Source: Affinundibacterium baiyunense (GTDB lineage Bacteria > Pseudomonadota > Gammaproteobacteria > Burkholderiales > Burkholderiaceae_D). From it: 64,000 bases of DNA. The DNA lies in contig NZ_JAGSPM010000005.1 of assembly GCF_018139645.1 (NCBI RefSeq), positions 111,984 to 175,983 on the forward strand, given 5' to 3'. A program made the position numbers and the translations under genes. Shown piece by piece: positions 32,840 through 42,636 of the stretch; positions within the stretch are counted from its first letter, which is position 1; each line of letters opens with the position of its first letter. The notes under the pieces are model-generated. The model searched no databases, was not told the origin of the DNA, and was given only the letters and a program-made list of their open reading frames with translations.

Positions 32840-34402
32840 GTGACTAAACAATTAGATTTAACTGACATACAGGGTAATGTGATTCGCGCATATGGGCGTT
32901 TTGGTTATCCTGTCGCGCGCTATGTTTTTTTGAATATTCGAGATTCTGATCTTGGTCGTGCTTTTGTTGCTGCCGTAAGCAAGCGTGTGACAACCGCAGT
33001 CGAGTGGGGTGATGGCGCAGGGCAAATTAAACAGCCGAATTGGACGGTGAATATCGCTTTTGCGTATCAAGGTTTAAAAGAGTTAGATTTACCACGTGCG
33101 TCCTTGATTGGCTTTTCGCGTGAATTCGTCGCTGGCATGAAAGATAGGCGTGATATTTTGGGAGACGATGGTGCTAGTTCTCCTGAACACTGGGACCCAA
33201 TTTGGGTTGGCAATCGCGAAACACGTGAACGCGATGTGCATATTTTTATTTCTTTAAATGCGCGACTTCCCGCGTTGCTTGAGGAGAGTTATCAATGGTT
33301 GTTGTCGGTAGTGGAGCAACATCAAGGTGGCGTGGTGATTTTAGGCGGACATCGTGCTGACGATGGGCAGCTGCTCGATTACCAAGACGTTAAAGTGGTC
33401 ATGGAAGATGGCAAGCCAACCTCGAAAGAACACTTTGGTTATACCGATGGTATTGGTGATCCAGTCTTTGAAGGAGCACCAAATTATGACTTGAATGTAG
33501 AAGGCCGTGGCAAGCAAATGGACGATGGCAGTTGGGCGCCATTGGCAACTGGTGAATTTTTGTTAGGTCATATTGATGAAGCACGTGAATATCCACCAGC
33601 ACCACAACCGATACTGTTATCACGCAATGGCACCTATATGGTTTATCGCAAATTGCATGAAAATGTCGCCACTTTTGATGCGTATTTAGAAGAACATGGG
33701 AAAAAATACCCAGGCGGTAAAGAGTTATTAGCTGCCAAATTTGTAGGACGTTGGCGTGATAACGGTGCGCCATTAGTTAAAGCTCCTGATGCAGAAAGTA
33801 AAGCAAAATTCGATATGGCATTGATGGGCGCAGATCAACAAGGTAAAGATAAATTGCTGAGTGACTTCACCTACGATGACGATATGAGTGGCGCGAAATG
33901 TCCATTCAGTGCGCACATACGTCGGATCAATCCTCGTGCTTCATTAGAGATGGTCAAAGGCGAAAAGCCCGGTAGTATGATCTTCAATAAAGATGCTTTC
34001 GATACGCCAGGTGCCCTAACTAACCGTCGTCGACTCTTGCGTCGTGGCTTGCCTTATGGACAGGTGAAGGATCGTAGTCGGGATGATGGTAATCATGGCA
34101 TTGTGATTATGATGCTGAACGCAGATATCGCTCGCCAATTCGAATTTGTGCAACAGCAATGGATCAACTACGGTAATGATTTTCAAGCGGGTAGCGATAA
34201 AGAAATTTTGCTAGGGAATCATAGTGCGGACGAACAATTTCCGAGTAAAGCGGTGCTGCAAGTAGATCCTGATAGCGATCAAGCTCCGTATTTCTTGAGT
34301 AAGATCCCGCGTTTGGTGGAAACCCGCGGCGGCGAGTATTTCTTCGTTCCGAGTATGACGGCGTTGAGAATGATTGCGATGGGAGTTATCGATCCTACCT
34401 AA
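32840..34402 (+). CDS. DyP-type haem peroxidase
   Basis: A 520-residue peroxidase starting at GTG 32840 with AGGTGA upstream. Distal GxxDG motif is GYTDG (200-204, catalytic Asp203) and the proximal haem ligand is His359 in CPFSAHIRRINPR. Both halves of the dimeric ferredoxin-like fold are recognisable; the long form resembles the larger DyP classes. There is no Tat signal, so the enzyme should be cytoplasmic. It oxidises dyes, phenols or unknown physiological substrates with H2O2. It is translationally close to two partner proteins and no encapsulin gene is present. Confidence 0.9.
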   Translation: MTKQLDLTDIQGNVIRAYGRFGYPVARYVFLNIRDSDLGRAFVAAVSKRVTTAVEWGDGAGQIKQPNWTVNIAFAYQGLKELDLPRASLIGFSREFVAGMKDRRDILGDDGASSPEHWDPIWVGNRETRERDVHIFISLNARLPALLEESYQWLLSVVEQHQGGVVILGGHRADDGQLLDYQDVKVVMEDGKPTSKEHFGYTDGIGDPVFEGAPNYDLNVEGRGKQMDDGSWAPLATGEFLLGHIDEAREYPPAPQPILLSRNGTYMVYRKLHENVATFDAYLEEHGKKYPGGKELLAAKFVGRWRDNGAPLVKAPDAESKAKFDMALMGADQQGKDKLLSDFTYDDDMSGAKCPFSAHIRRINPRASLEMVKGEKPGSMIFNKDAFDTPGALTNRRRLLRRGLPYGQVKDRSRDDGNHGIVIMMLNADIARQFEFVQQQWINYGNDFQAGSDKEILLGNHSADEQFPSKAVLQVDPDSDQAPYFLSKIPRLVETRGGEYFFVPSMTALRMIAMGVIDPT

Positions 34403-34434
34403 GCGCGGCTTTTTTGAAAATCGAGAGCTTGAAT

Positions 34435-34480
34435 AAAACAAGCGCAAGAAGCGAAAGGCTTTTTGCGCTTGTTTTGTTTT
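34435..34480 (+). terminator. Intrinsic terminator of the DyP operon
   Basis: Long imperfect hairpin with arms AAAACAAGCGCAA / TTGCGCTTGTTTT followed by GTTTT, 33 bp after the DyP stop codon. The A-rich left flank makes it potentially bidirectional, also serving the convergent gene at 34550-34894. Confidence 0.8.
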
Positions 34481-34549
34481 GATGAAGGTAGTTTTATTGA
34501 TTTCTTCGCTTCTTTCCATTTACTTATTTTGGCGTTTGCTTGAGCAAGT

Positions 34550-34894
34550 TCATTCAAACTCTTCCGCTAAATTTTTCCAGCCCTTGGTTTTTGCAAACTG
34601 GCAGAATTCTTCAGGTGCTTCTAATACGATCATTTTGCGTTCTTGTAAGCTGGGATCGGTCGCTTCAAAGTCCGGTCCAACATAGCCAATCTTGCGCAAT
34701 TGACTCAGAATTTGTTGTACCAGCGTTTTGTCTCTGTAGGTTCCCGCTTCCATTGGCGCGGCGAAGTCGACGAACACGTCGATAATCCCATAGCCTTCAT
34801 CGTAAATGCGAATGCCTTTGATGCTATGTTCTTTGCCAGTGGCGTCGGTTGCTTTGAAACTGCCGCAGATTTCGATGTCGGTATTGTTGCTCAT
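34550..34894 (-). CDS. Uncharacterised small acidic protein
   Basis: A 114-residue soluble protein of unknown family. The N-terminal half is beta-rich (DIEICGSFKATDATGKEHSIKGIRIY) and the C-terminal part (QILSQLRKIGYVGPDFEATDPSLQERKMIVLEAPEEFCQFAKTKGW) looks alpha/beta. No motif, signal peptide or membrane segment. It stands alone, convergent with the DyP operon. Confidence 0.65.
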   Translation of the reverse strand: MSNNTDIEICGSFKATDATGKEHSIKGIRIYDEGYGIIDVFVDFAAPMEAGTYRDKTLVQQILSQLRKIGYVGPDFEATDPSLQERKMIVLEAPEEFCQFAKTKGWKNLAEEFE

Positions 34895-35351
34895 GATGTA
34901 TTCCTATTCATTTCTATTGTAAGTATTTGGCATGATCGACTTTCTAGCCCAATTATAAATCACTGAATCTCAATGCAAATGACTCAGTCTTTGACGATAG
35001 TGTAGTGGTCTTTTTGACTGGGTGAGAACTCACACAATTTGTTGTATTGTGAAGCGATTTTTTGTTAACGTTGTTTGTCGATAGTTATTGTTGATTATCG
35101 CTATATCAATCGCTTGTGTTGTCATTCTAAAGCGAACAAAATTAGCAGGGGAACTTTTTCTTATATTTTCCTTCCAAAGCGCTGCTTGTTAAAAGCGTTT
35201 CAGAGCTTCTATAAGTCGCAAATTAGGTAGTAGTAGGTGCAACAAAGGGCGCAAGCTGTATTGCTGTGCGTGTTGTAAAAAGTGATCTTGCTCAATTGAT
35301 GATTCAATAGTGTCGATCAACATATAACAAAGATAATGGAATACCGAGACG
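34895..35351. other. Divergent intergenic region upstream of the S10 peptidase
   Basis: 457 bp, AT-rich. A minor inverted repeat CACAAT-N7-ATTGTG is at 35033-35051. No ORF with family resemblance (the reverse 124-codon frame at 35189-35563 is a shadow of the peptidase start). Promoters for both flanking genes are expected but not clear. Confidence 0.4.
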
Positions 35352-36917
35352 ATGAAAACTACAAAATTCTTATTGGCTAGCATGGCCTTTTGCGTTGCAA
35401 ATGCATACGCACAAGATAGCAATAGCGCTGCTAATCCAGCGAATGCTACAACAGCAGTTTCAGCAGCATCAGTAGATAAGTCAAAAGCTGCGGCGGTGAA
35501 TGAGCGTTTATTGCCTGCCGAATCAGCGGTGCATTCTACTGGGCAAGTCACAATCAAGGGCAAGCTGGTTCCTTACAAAGCCACTGCCGGTACGCAACCA
35601 GTGTGGGACAAAGACGGCAAAGTGATTGCTTCTTTGTTCTATACCTACTATCAACGTAGCGATGTGACAAACAAAGATAAACGCCCTTTGGTAATCTCGT
35701 TTAATGGTGGACCAGGTTCTGCTTCAGTGTGGATGCATGTTGCTTACACCGGTCCGAAAATGTTGAATATCGATGACGAAGGTTATCCAGTGCAACCGTA
35801 TGGCGTGCGCGATAATCCGCATTCGATTCTTGATGTTGCAGACATCGTGTATATCGATCCGGTTAATACGGGTTTCTCACGTATCTTAGACCCTAAAGCG
35901 GATCGGTCACAGTTTTTTGGTGTGAATGCTGATATTGCTTATCTGGCTGAATGGCTGAATACCTTTGTGTCACGTACCAGCCGTTGGAATTCACCAAAAT
36001 ATTTGATTGGTGAAAGCTATGGAACGACCCGCGTTTCTGGTTTGGCGAAAGAGCTGCAAAACAATCATTGGATGTATTTGAACGGAGTCATTTTGGTATC
36101 GCCAACTGGCTTGGGTATTAAGCGCGATGGTCCAGTGAAAGATGCTTTGAACTTGCCTTATTACACGGCGACTGCATGGCATCATAAAGTACTACCAGCA
36201 GATTTACAAAAACGTGATTTGAATGAGGTATTGGCGGAATCCGAAAACTTCACCTTAAATGAATTTATTCCTGCATTGTCGAAAGGTGGTTTCATCGATC
36301 CAGTGCAGCGCCAACACATAGCTGCCAAAGTTGCGCGATACGCTGGAGTATCTGAAACAGCGATCATGCAGCACAATTTAGCGATGCCTCCAGCCTATTT
36401 CTGGAAAGAATTATTACGCACGCGTGGCCAGACGATTGGTCGTTTAGATTCGCGCTACTTAGGGATTGATCGTATCGAAGCGGGTAGTGGGCCAGACTAC
36501 AATGCTGAGTTGACTTCATGGCTGCATTCTTTCACACCAGCGATTAATCACTATTTGCGCGACGTCTTAAAGTATAAGACCGACGTTAAGTACAATATGT
36601 TCGGCCCAGTGCGTCCATGGGATAACAGCAATGATAATACTGGTGAGGATTTGCGTTTAGCGATGGCAGAAAATCCCTACATGCGTTTGTTGGTGCAATC
36701 AGGCTACTATGATGGCGCGACTAATTATTTCGACGCTAAGTACACGATGTGGCAGATTGATCCTAGCGGCAAGATGAAAGATCGCATGGAGTTTAAAGGC
36801 TACCGTAGTGGTCACATGATGTATCTGCGTTCTGAGGATTTGGTGACATCGAATGAACACATCCGTGAGTTCATTAAGAAGGCGACACCAGCACCTGGAC
36901 AAGCGGCAAAGTATTGA
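35352..36917 (+). CDS. Secreted S10 family serine carboxypeptidase
   Basis: A 521-residue protein with a signal peptide (cleavage after NAYA, residue 20). Catalytic Ser222 is in LIGESYGTTR, Asp454 in QSGYYDGATNY and His488 in GYRSGHMMYL; oxyanion region FNGGPGSASVWMH (117-129) is classical for S10. The enzyme should trim C-terminal residues from peptides in the periplasm or outside the cell. Length is typical for bacterial S10 enzymes. Monocistronic, ending at a strong convergent terminator. Confidence 0.92.
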   Translation: MKTTKFLLASMAFCVANAYAQDSNSAANPANATTAVSAASVDKSKAAAVNERLLPAESAVHSTGQVTIKGKLVPYKATAGTQPVWDKDGKVIASLFYTYYQRSDVTNKDKRPLVISFNGGPGSASVWMHVAYTGPKMLNIDDEGYPVQPYGVRDNPHSILDVADIVYIDPVNTGFSRILDPKADRSQFFGVNADIAYLAEWLNTFVSRTSRWNSPKYLIGESYGTTRVSGLAKELQNNHWMYLNGVILVSPTGLGIKRDGPVKDALNLPYYTATAWHHKVLPADLQKRDLNEVLAESENFTLNEFIPALSKGGFIDPVQRQHIAAKVARYAGVSETAIMQHNLAMPPAYFWKELLRTRGQTIGRLDSRYLGIDRIEAGSGPDYNAELTSWLHSFTPAINHYLRDVLKYKTDVKYNMFGPVRPWDNSNDNTGEDLRLAMAENPYMRLLVQSGYYDGATNYFDAKYTMWQIDPSGKMKDRMEFKGYRSGHMMYLRSEDLVTSNEHIREFIKKATPAPGQAAKY

Positions 36918-37002
36918 GCATCTATTTCATTTTTGCGTGCTTCGCCTTTGGTGAATCAGACGTGTGATTTATAGGCATCAAGTCTGAATGATTTACATAT
37001 AA

Positions 37003-37037
37003 AAATAGGGAGTTCTGATAATCAGCACTCCCTATTT
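37003..37037. terminator. Bidirectional intrinsic terminator
   Basis: AAATAGGGAGT (37003-37013) / ACTCCCTATTT (37027-37037), a perfect 11-bp stem with a 13-nt loop between the convergent S10 peptidase and DUF6600 genes, flanked by A and T runs. Confidence 0.82.
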
Positions 37038-37064
37038 CCTTTATCAACTGCAATGCGGTTTTAA

Positions 37065-39347
37065 TTACTGTTCGTGTACTTCACGTCTAGATTCTTTTTT
37101 ATTCTCCGAAGTCTTTTCTCGTTCAGGGCGCTCAACTCGCATCACTGGCGCAGTTTCACGTCGTGGTTCAGCCATTCTAACTTCTTGTCTTGGCTGTGAA
37201 ATCTCGCGTGGCATTTCTCGTTGGATTGTCGCTTGTGGACGCTCTTGAGTACGTTCTTGCATGCGCTCGGGTGCCCGATCTGCTCGATCAATGCGACGCT
37301 CTATACGATCAGAGCGATCAAATCGATCCACTCGTTCAACATTGCGCTCATTGCTGATATTGACTGGTCGATTGACAGTCATTTCCGCATTCGACTGTGG
37401 CACTGGATTCACAGTGGGATTGCTGTTGACATCATTGCGATATTCTCGAATTGGATCGATGCGATTCATTCGTATTCTTTGGTTATTTCGTTCAGCAGAC
37501 ATTTCTTCTATCGTGCGAATACCCGAGGATGAATTATTCGGTGCTTGCGTTGCTATCGTCGCATTTTGTTGTGGCATTGATTCTGCTGAATTAAATCCAC
37601 GCGATTCGGTTTGTGTAGGGCGTTCAAATCGCTGTGCATTCACGCTGTTACGATCTGAAGCATTCAAGTTGCGTGACTGCGGTATCGTGTTTGTCGTTGC
37701 TAGGCTACTCTCTGTACGAATTTCAGGGCGACGCACTTCTGTTCTGTCTGCGCGCCCAAATCGATCATTATCAACAGCGCGATTGTCCGAACGATTATCG
37801 TCGTAACGATTGATTCTGCCTGCATCATTGATTTTGATTGGTTCACCGCGATTTGACCCAGAGATAGTTGGTCGGCTACGGAGCTGATCATTTTCTTGCC
37901 AGTTGCGAGGACGCGCATCGCCAAACCGATTGTTTTTCTCAGGCACTAAGTTCGGTCCATCAAGATTGACGCGTATATTCTTGGTGTCTGACGACCTAAG
38001 CGAAGAAGAAGCTGGAAATACATGGTCGCCACGTACGAAGGTTTGGGTCGGCACTGAGGTGATGGCGTTGTGTACATGTTGATTGCGATAGCGATCATTC
38101 CGATAAGCGTCATAGCCACGAGATGAGCGATTTATCACTGTAGTGTGATTGACAATCACTGTTTGATTCACATGTTGGATATAGCGTGAACTGCGTGTGT
38201 AATGCGGGTGATAAACTTCGCCAGGCCCAAGCGGGAACCACGATACTGATGGGCCATGACTATGGCGAGAGCTCAGATTGATTCCTGCACTTAAGCCTCC
38301 GCTACCGACGCCAACCCATGCGACTAGTGCTGGGGCGTAGACTGCGCGGTGATGCCGCTCATAGCGACCAGGTACCCAGCCCCAGCGTTTGCCGACATAG
38401 GCCCAACGACCATAGTGGTAAGGTGCAAAGCCCCAAGGCGCTCGATCTACCCAAGTCCAGCCCCAAGGTGCAACCCAAACCCATTTGCCATCACGGTAAG
38501 GTGCCCAGCCAACGGAAATGCCGCGTGGATACCAAATCGCGCCATATTCAACATGCGTATCCCATACGCCGTATTCATCTAATTGTTGGTAGCCAACCAT
38601 ATCGCGTGGCACGTAGCGGGCAGAAATCGAATTCTCCTCCGCACGATCACGATCGGCTGCCCATTGATCGAAACTATCGAATGGAGGAACTCGTGCAATC
38701 TGAGTGTGATTTAAGTTGGTGCCGGAGAAGCGGGTTTGTTCGCCCTCACGTAAGGTGATGATATCGCGATCACCTTGAGCGACTCCAATGCCACGTCGAA
38801 CCATCACGGTACTTGTATTGTCATCATTGACATTGATGCGGTATTCACCAGGTTCTTGAATAGAGAAACTGAGATTGGGCGTATTAATTTCAAAATTCTC
38901 TCGCTCTTGTAAGGCGCGCACACGTAATACTATGCTACCTTGCGACAATTGAATTTGCGTGTTTTCATCATTTAATGTGATGAAACTAATCCGGGTTCGT
39001 TCGTGCAAACGTAATGCATTCGCGCCCACCTGCAATTCGGCACGACCGCCGTCAGGAACCGAGACACTATCGCCAGTTGAAATAGGGCGATTGGCCAATA
39101 AAGGAACCCATTGGTTACTACCCGCATCAGCAAAGCTAATGTTGCCGAATGCGTAACCGACGCGTGCGACACGGCTGGGCGGTTCATAATTTTGATCCTC
39201 GGTGCCGTTTTGCACATTGTTTGGTGCGCTTGATTGCGGTGGCGGTGGCAGATTATTTTGCGCCTGCGCTGCACTGATTACAAACCAGGAACCGATGGCG
39301 AGGGCGGTGAGACTAGCGATTTTCTTGCGGTGTTGCAGTATATTCAT
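37065..39347 (-). CDS. FecR/DUF6600 exported protein with disordered Arg-rich C-terminus
   Basis: 760 residues from ATG 39347 (MNILQHRKK); the longer frame to 39446 adds no signal-peptide-like sequence. A signal peptide (cleavage after SAAQAQ, ~residue 29) is followed by a FecR-like beta domain (about 60-220: GDSVSVPDGGRAELQVGANALRLHERTRISF) and a DUF6600-type segment rich in Trp-Tyr-Pro (WYPRGISVGWAPYRDGKWVWVAPWGWTWVDRAPWGFAPYHYGRW). The last ~350 residues are low-complexity and rich in Asn, Arg, Asp, Glu (many RxDR and ER units). Probably periplasmic or cell-envelope attached; function unknown. Confidence 0.82.
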   Translation of the reverse strand: MNILQHRKKIASLTALAIGSWFVISAAQAQNNLPPPPQSSAPNNVQNGTEDQNYEPPSRVARVGYAFGNISFADAGSNQWVPLLANRPISTGDSVSVPDGGRAELQVGANALRLHERTRISFITLNDENTQIQLSQGSIVLRVRALQERENFEINTPNLSFSIQEPGEYRINVNDDNTSTVMVRRGIGVAQGDRDIITLREGEQTRFSGTNLNHTQIARVPPFDSFDQWAADRDRAEENSISARYVPRDMVGYQQLDEYGVWDTHVEYGAIWYPRGISVGWAPYRDGKWVWVAPWGWTWVDRAPWGFAPYHYGRWAYVGKRWGWVPGRYERHHRAVYAPALVAWVGVGSGGLSAGINLSSRHSHGPSVSWFPLGPGEVYHPHYTRSSRYIQHVNQTVIVNHTTVINRSSRGYDAYRNDRYRNQHVHNAITSVPTQTFVRGDHVFPASSSLRSSDTKNIRVNLDGPNLVPEKNNRFGDARPRNWQENDQLRSRPTISGSNRGEPIKINDAGRINRYDDNRSDNRAVDNDRFGRADRTEVRRPEIRTESSLATTNTIPQSRNLNASDRNSVNAQRFERPTQTESRGFNSAESMPQQNATIATQAPNNSSSGIRTIEEMSAERNNQRIRMNRIDPIREYRNDVNSNPTVNPVPQSNAEMTVNRPVNISNERNVERVDRFDRSDRIERRIDRADRAPERMQERTQERPQATIQREMPREISQPRQEVRMAEPRRETAPVMRVERPEREKTSENKKESRREVHEQ

Positions 39348-39816
39348 GATGTTTCTTTCGCACATTTGAATAGTTGAAAGTGTCAGTGTTACTACCTGTG
39401 TGCTCATAACGCAGTCGATGTGATTTTGGATGTCACAAAAATTCACAAAATGCCAAAATTTCTTTGTCTCGCTGTATTTTCAATGTATTACCTGAATTGT
39501 AAGCAAGTTTGTGCGCTGATTCGATCAACTTTACGCTTATTTACAATCGCGATTGTGGAGGTCACTTTATTTTTTTTAGATCTCTCGTTTCATACGTTTT
39601 TAGAAATGCTTCCGTCTCCTGTACGTGATTTGTTAAGCAAATGAGTCCACCTGTCCAAAATTAGGTTTGATGTAATCAAGCTATGGATATGCTGAAAAGA
39701 GACATCTTGTATCGCTTGCTTGATTTGAGATGTACACTTTTTTAACTTATCTAATTAAATTGGTAATTAAAACCAATAAGTAAGTTTCACATCAGGCGAA
39801 ATCCGGGGGGGATGAT
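39348..39816. other. Divergent intergenic region before the surface protein gene
   Basis: 469 bp. A plus-strand 74-codon ORF (39420-39644) has no family resemblance and no ribosome site; I do not believe it. The right end contains seven consecutive G at 39805-39811, overlapping the ribosome-binding region of the surface protein gene. Confidence 0.45.
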
Positions 39817-42552
39817 ATGCAAACGATAGAACTAATGTCATTGATGTTTTTGTTAGTGTATTGGCGAGTCAAGCAGCGTATTCGCGCCCACCATGTTTTG
39901 CTGCAAGTTATGCTGATCTTGATGGGTACTTCTAGCCTGGTTCAAGCGCAAACGACTCTAAACAGTGGTGCGACAGTAAATTTATCGATGGCGCAAGGGC
40001 AGGCATTCTCAGGTAACTTTGCTGGCACCGGAACGCAAGACAATGTTTATACCGTGGTTGGGGCGTTACCTCCGGGCATCTCAAGTTCGACGATTCCGAA
40101 GCCCCCGCCAGCAACATCAAATCATGAACTAGTGATTTCGGGGACGCCAAGTGCAACTGGCACTTACACGGTAACCGTGAATGTAAGTGCAACTTTTTTT
40201 TCTGCACCAATTGCTTACACCACCACGATCGTGATTACAGTAACGCCTCCCTCAGTTCCTGCACCAGTGGCAACGGATTCAACCCATACAGTCAGCAAAA
40301 ACAGCACGGGCAATAATCTGATACCTACAATTTCTGGAGATTTTAGTTCGATTTCGATAGCTAGTGCGCCCTCACATGGGACTGCAGTTGTTCGCGGTTC
40401 AAGCATCGTTTATACGCCAAATACTTCATACCTCGGTAGCGATTCTTTGCGTTATCAAGCTATTGGTCCAGGTGGAAGCTCCGCGTTAGTGACGATGTCG
40501 ATCAGTGTGACAGAAGCGACTCCCGTAATTGAAACAAGCAGCGTCCAAGTGACTGCTAACAGTACTACTGCCTTGATTACGCCGACCATCAGTGGCGGTG
40601 CAAGCGCGATCGATATTGCGACGCCTCCAAGTCGCGGCGTCGCGACGGTTGAGGGACTAGCTATTCGGTATGTGCCAGAGCCCGGATTTTATGGTGTTGA
40701 TCGTGTCGCCATCAGAGCAATTGGGCCAGGTGGAACATCTGCTCCGGTGATGATTACGATCAATGTAGAAGCGCTTGCTCCAGTATTAAGTCCTGCAAGC
40801 TTTGAAGTCGTTGCCAATAGTAGTGCCAATCTCATTATTCCAAAAACTGTCGGTATCGCAACAGCCATTAACATTAATACGCCGGCAAATCATGGAACTA
40901 CAATAATTCGAGGGACTGACATCTTGTACACGCCCAACGCGGGTTATGTTGGCGATGATACTGTGACAGCATCCGCAACTGGTCCAGGCGGAGTGTCGAA
41001 TGCAGTAAGTTTGGCAATTGTGGTGAGGCCTATTACTGGCGCATCAAACAACATCACAGTTCAAGCAAATAGTGCTAACAACGTTTTACCTGTTCTGTCA
41101 CTCTCAGGTGCGGTAGGGTTGAATTTGACTACGCCTGCGACACAAGGGACCGCTGTGGTGCAAGGGCTGGCATTGAATTACACACCGAAGCCAAACTTTG
41201 TTGGTTCGGATAGTGTGACTTATGCCGTTGTTGGTGCGAATGGTAGTTTTGCTTCTGCGACGATACAGATTTCGGTGGTCGCTGCAGCGCCGGTGTTCAA
41301 GGATGCGAGCTTGACGGTCGAGACTGGCCGTAGCGCTAGTATTGATTTGGCGAGTTTAATCTCAGGCCCGATGTTTAATGGTGTAAGTATTCGTTTGAAT
41401 AGTTCACCGACCCATGGCGTCGCTAGTATTAGTGGAACTGTGTTGACGTATAGTTCAACTGCTGGTTATGTTGGATTAGATAGCCTGCAACTAACCGCGA
41501 CAGCGATTGGTGGTACTTCGAATCCTGCACAATTATTGATCACCGTTGTTCCTCGTCCCGACCCTTCAAAAGATCCGGGCGTTATCGCGATGTTTGCCGC
41601 AAATACAGCGGCGGTTCGCCATTTTGAACAAACACAAATTGAACACTTTAATGGGCGCATGTTGAGTTTAGCGTCGCAATCAGCGAACGGAAAAAATACT
41701 GCAGGTCAGAATAATGTGACTGAATGCGGTCCAATCTCGTATTGGGTTTCTGGTTTAAATAGTGCGGGACGCTATCGCATGATGAATGGTTTGAAGTACT
41801 CGACTTTTGGATTGAGCGCGGGTGGCGATCGTTGTTTTGCAGGTGGACAAACGCATATTGGTTTTGGACTGGGTTACGCACGTGACCATAGCGAATCTGA
41901 GCGAGATCTTTCGTTTATGAAGGCAAGTGCCAATACCGCAGCAAGCTATTTGACGACGCAATTATTCCCGTCGATGCGTTTTTCTTTCATGATAGGTGTG
42001 AATCAAATTCAAGATCGTTTCGCTCGGTTTGATGTTCACGATAAAGCGCTTGCTTATGGCGAATGGAAAGGTACGCAAATGATTAGTTCTGGCGCGCTTA
42101 GTAGCGATGTGAGTTTTGGCAAAGTTCTCTTGATTCCATATTTGCGCCTCGATTTAACGAAACTTAAATTAGATCCATTTTCGGAATCTGGCGGTGGTGC
42201 TTATCTATTGCATTACCATAAACAGACAATGCAAAGCCAACGCAGTACGTTAGGATTCAATAGCGAGATCAAGCTTGCGACTTCTTGGGGGGAATTGATT
42301 CCACGCTTTAAGCTTGAATTGCAACGAGATTTTGCTAGACGCGATAGCTTGAAAATCAATTACGTCGACATGCCCGATGCCGTGTATTTAGTGCCGAATA
42401 ATGATTTAGATCGGCGAGTGGTATTGGTTTCGTTGGGTGCCGATATGATTTGGAAAAACGGCATCATGGCTATCTTTAACTTCAGTCATACCAATGCGAA
42501 TGAAAAGAATAAGTCGAATCGATTTAATCTACGATTCTCTTATCAATATTAG
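39817..42552 (+). CDS. Surface protein with Ig-like repeats and C-terminal autotransporter-like barrel
   Basis: A 911-residue exported protein. The signal sequence is long, with an extended N-terminal region (hydrophobic core LLQVMLILMGTSSLVQAQ, ~residues 28-45). A putative-Ig (He_PIG-like) domain (about 50-145) precedes five or six tandem beta repeats of ~85 residues, each with an (N/S)HG/RG-T-x-V-x-G ... Y(T)P ... G-x-DS/DT ... GPGG pattern. Residues ~640-911 form a beta-barrel-like region ending in Phe-Ser-Tyr-Gln-Tyr, an outer-membrane terminal signature. This suggests a type V adhesin with passenger domains kept on the surface. Its G7 tract at the ribosome site may vary expression. Confidence 0.8.
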   Translation: MQTIELMSLMFLLVYWRVKQRIRAHHVLLQVMLILMGTSSLVQAQTTLNSGATVNLSMAQGQAFSGNFAGTGTQDNVYTVVGALPPGISSSTIPKPPPATSNHELVISGTPSATGTYTVTVNVSATFFSAPIAYTTTIVITVTPPSVPAPVATDSTHTVSKNSTGNNLIPTISGDFSSISIASAPSHGTAVVRGSSIVYTPNTSYLGSDSLRYQAIGPGGSSALVTMSISVTEATPVIETSSVQVTANSTTALITPTISGGASAIDIATPPSRGVATVEGLAIRYVPEPGFYGVDRVAIRAIGPGGTSAPVMITINVEALAPVLSPASFEVVANSSANLIIPKTVGIATAININTPANHGTTIIRGTDILYTPNAGYVGDDTVTASATGPGGVSNAVSLAIVVRPITGASNNITVQANSANNVLPVLSLSGAVGLNLTTPATQGTAVVQGLALNYTPKPNFVGSDSVTYAVVGANGSFASATIQISVVAAAPVFKDASLTVETGRSASIDLASLISGPMFNGVSIRLNSSPTHGVASISGTVLTYSSTAGYVGLDSLQLTATAIGGTSNPAQLLITVVPRPDPSKDPGVIAMFAANTAAVRHFEQTQIEHFNGRMLSLASQSANGKNTAGQNNVTECGPISYWVSGLNSAGRYRMMNGLKYSTFGLSAGGDRCFAGGQTHIGFGLGYARDHSESERDLSFMKASANTAASYLTTQLFPSMRFSFMIGVNQIQDRFARFDVHDKALAYGEWKGTQMISSGALSSDVSFGKVLLIPYLRLDLTKLKLDPFSESGGGAYLLHYHKQTMQSQRSTLGFNSEIKLATSWGELIPRFKLELQRDFARRDSLKINYVDMPDAVYLVPNNDLDRRVVLVSLGADMIWKNGIMAIFNFSHTNANEKNKSNRFNLRFSYQY

Positions 42553-42636
42553 GTTTGCAAAAATAAAGATGCTGGCAGCGAGTAAGCAGAAGGCTAGTTC
42601 TTGATGCAGTTGAATGATTTTGGTATTGGGTAATGA

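Noticed and set aside
35033-35051. CACAAT-N7-ATTGTG inverted repeat upstream of the S10 peptidase
   Set aside because: Short AT-rich arms, frequent by chance, and not placed over a recognisable promoter.
39420-39644. 74-codon ORF between the DUF6600 and surface-protein genes
   Set aside because: No ribosome site and no recognisable family; likely chance in AT-rich DNA.
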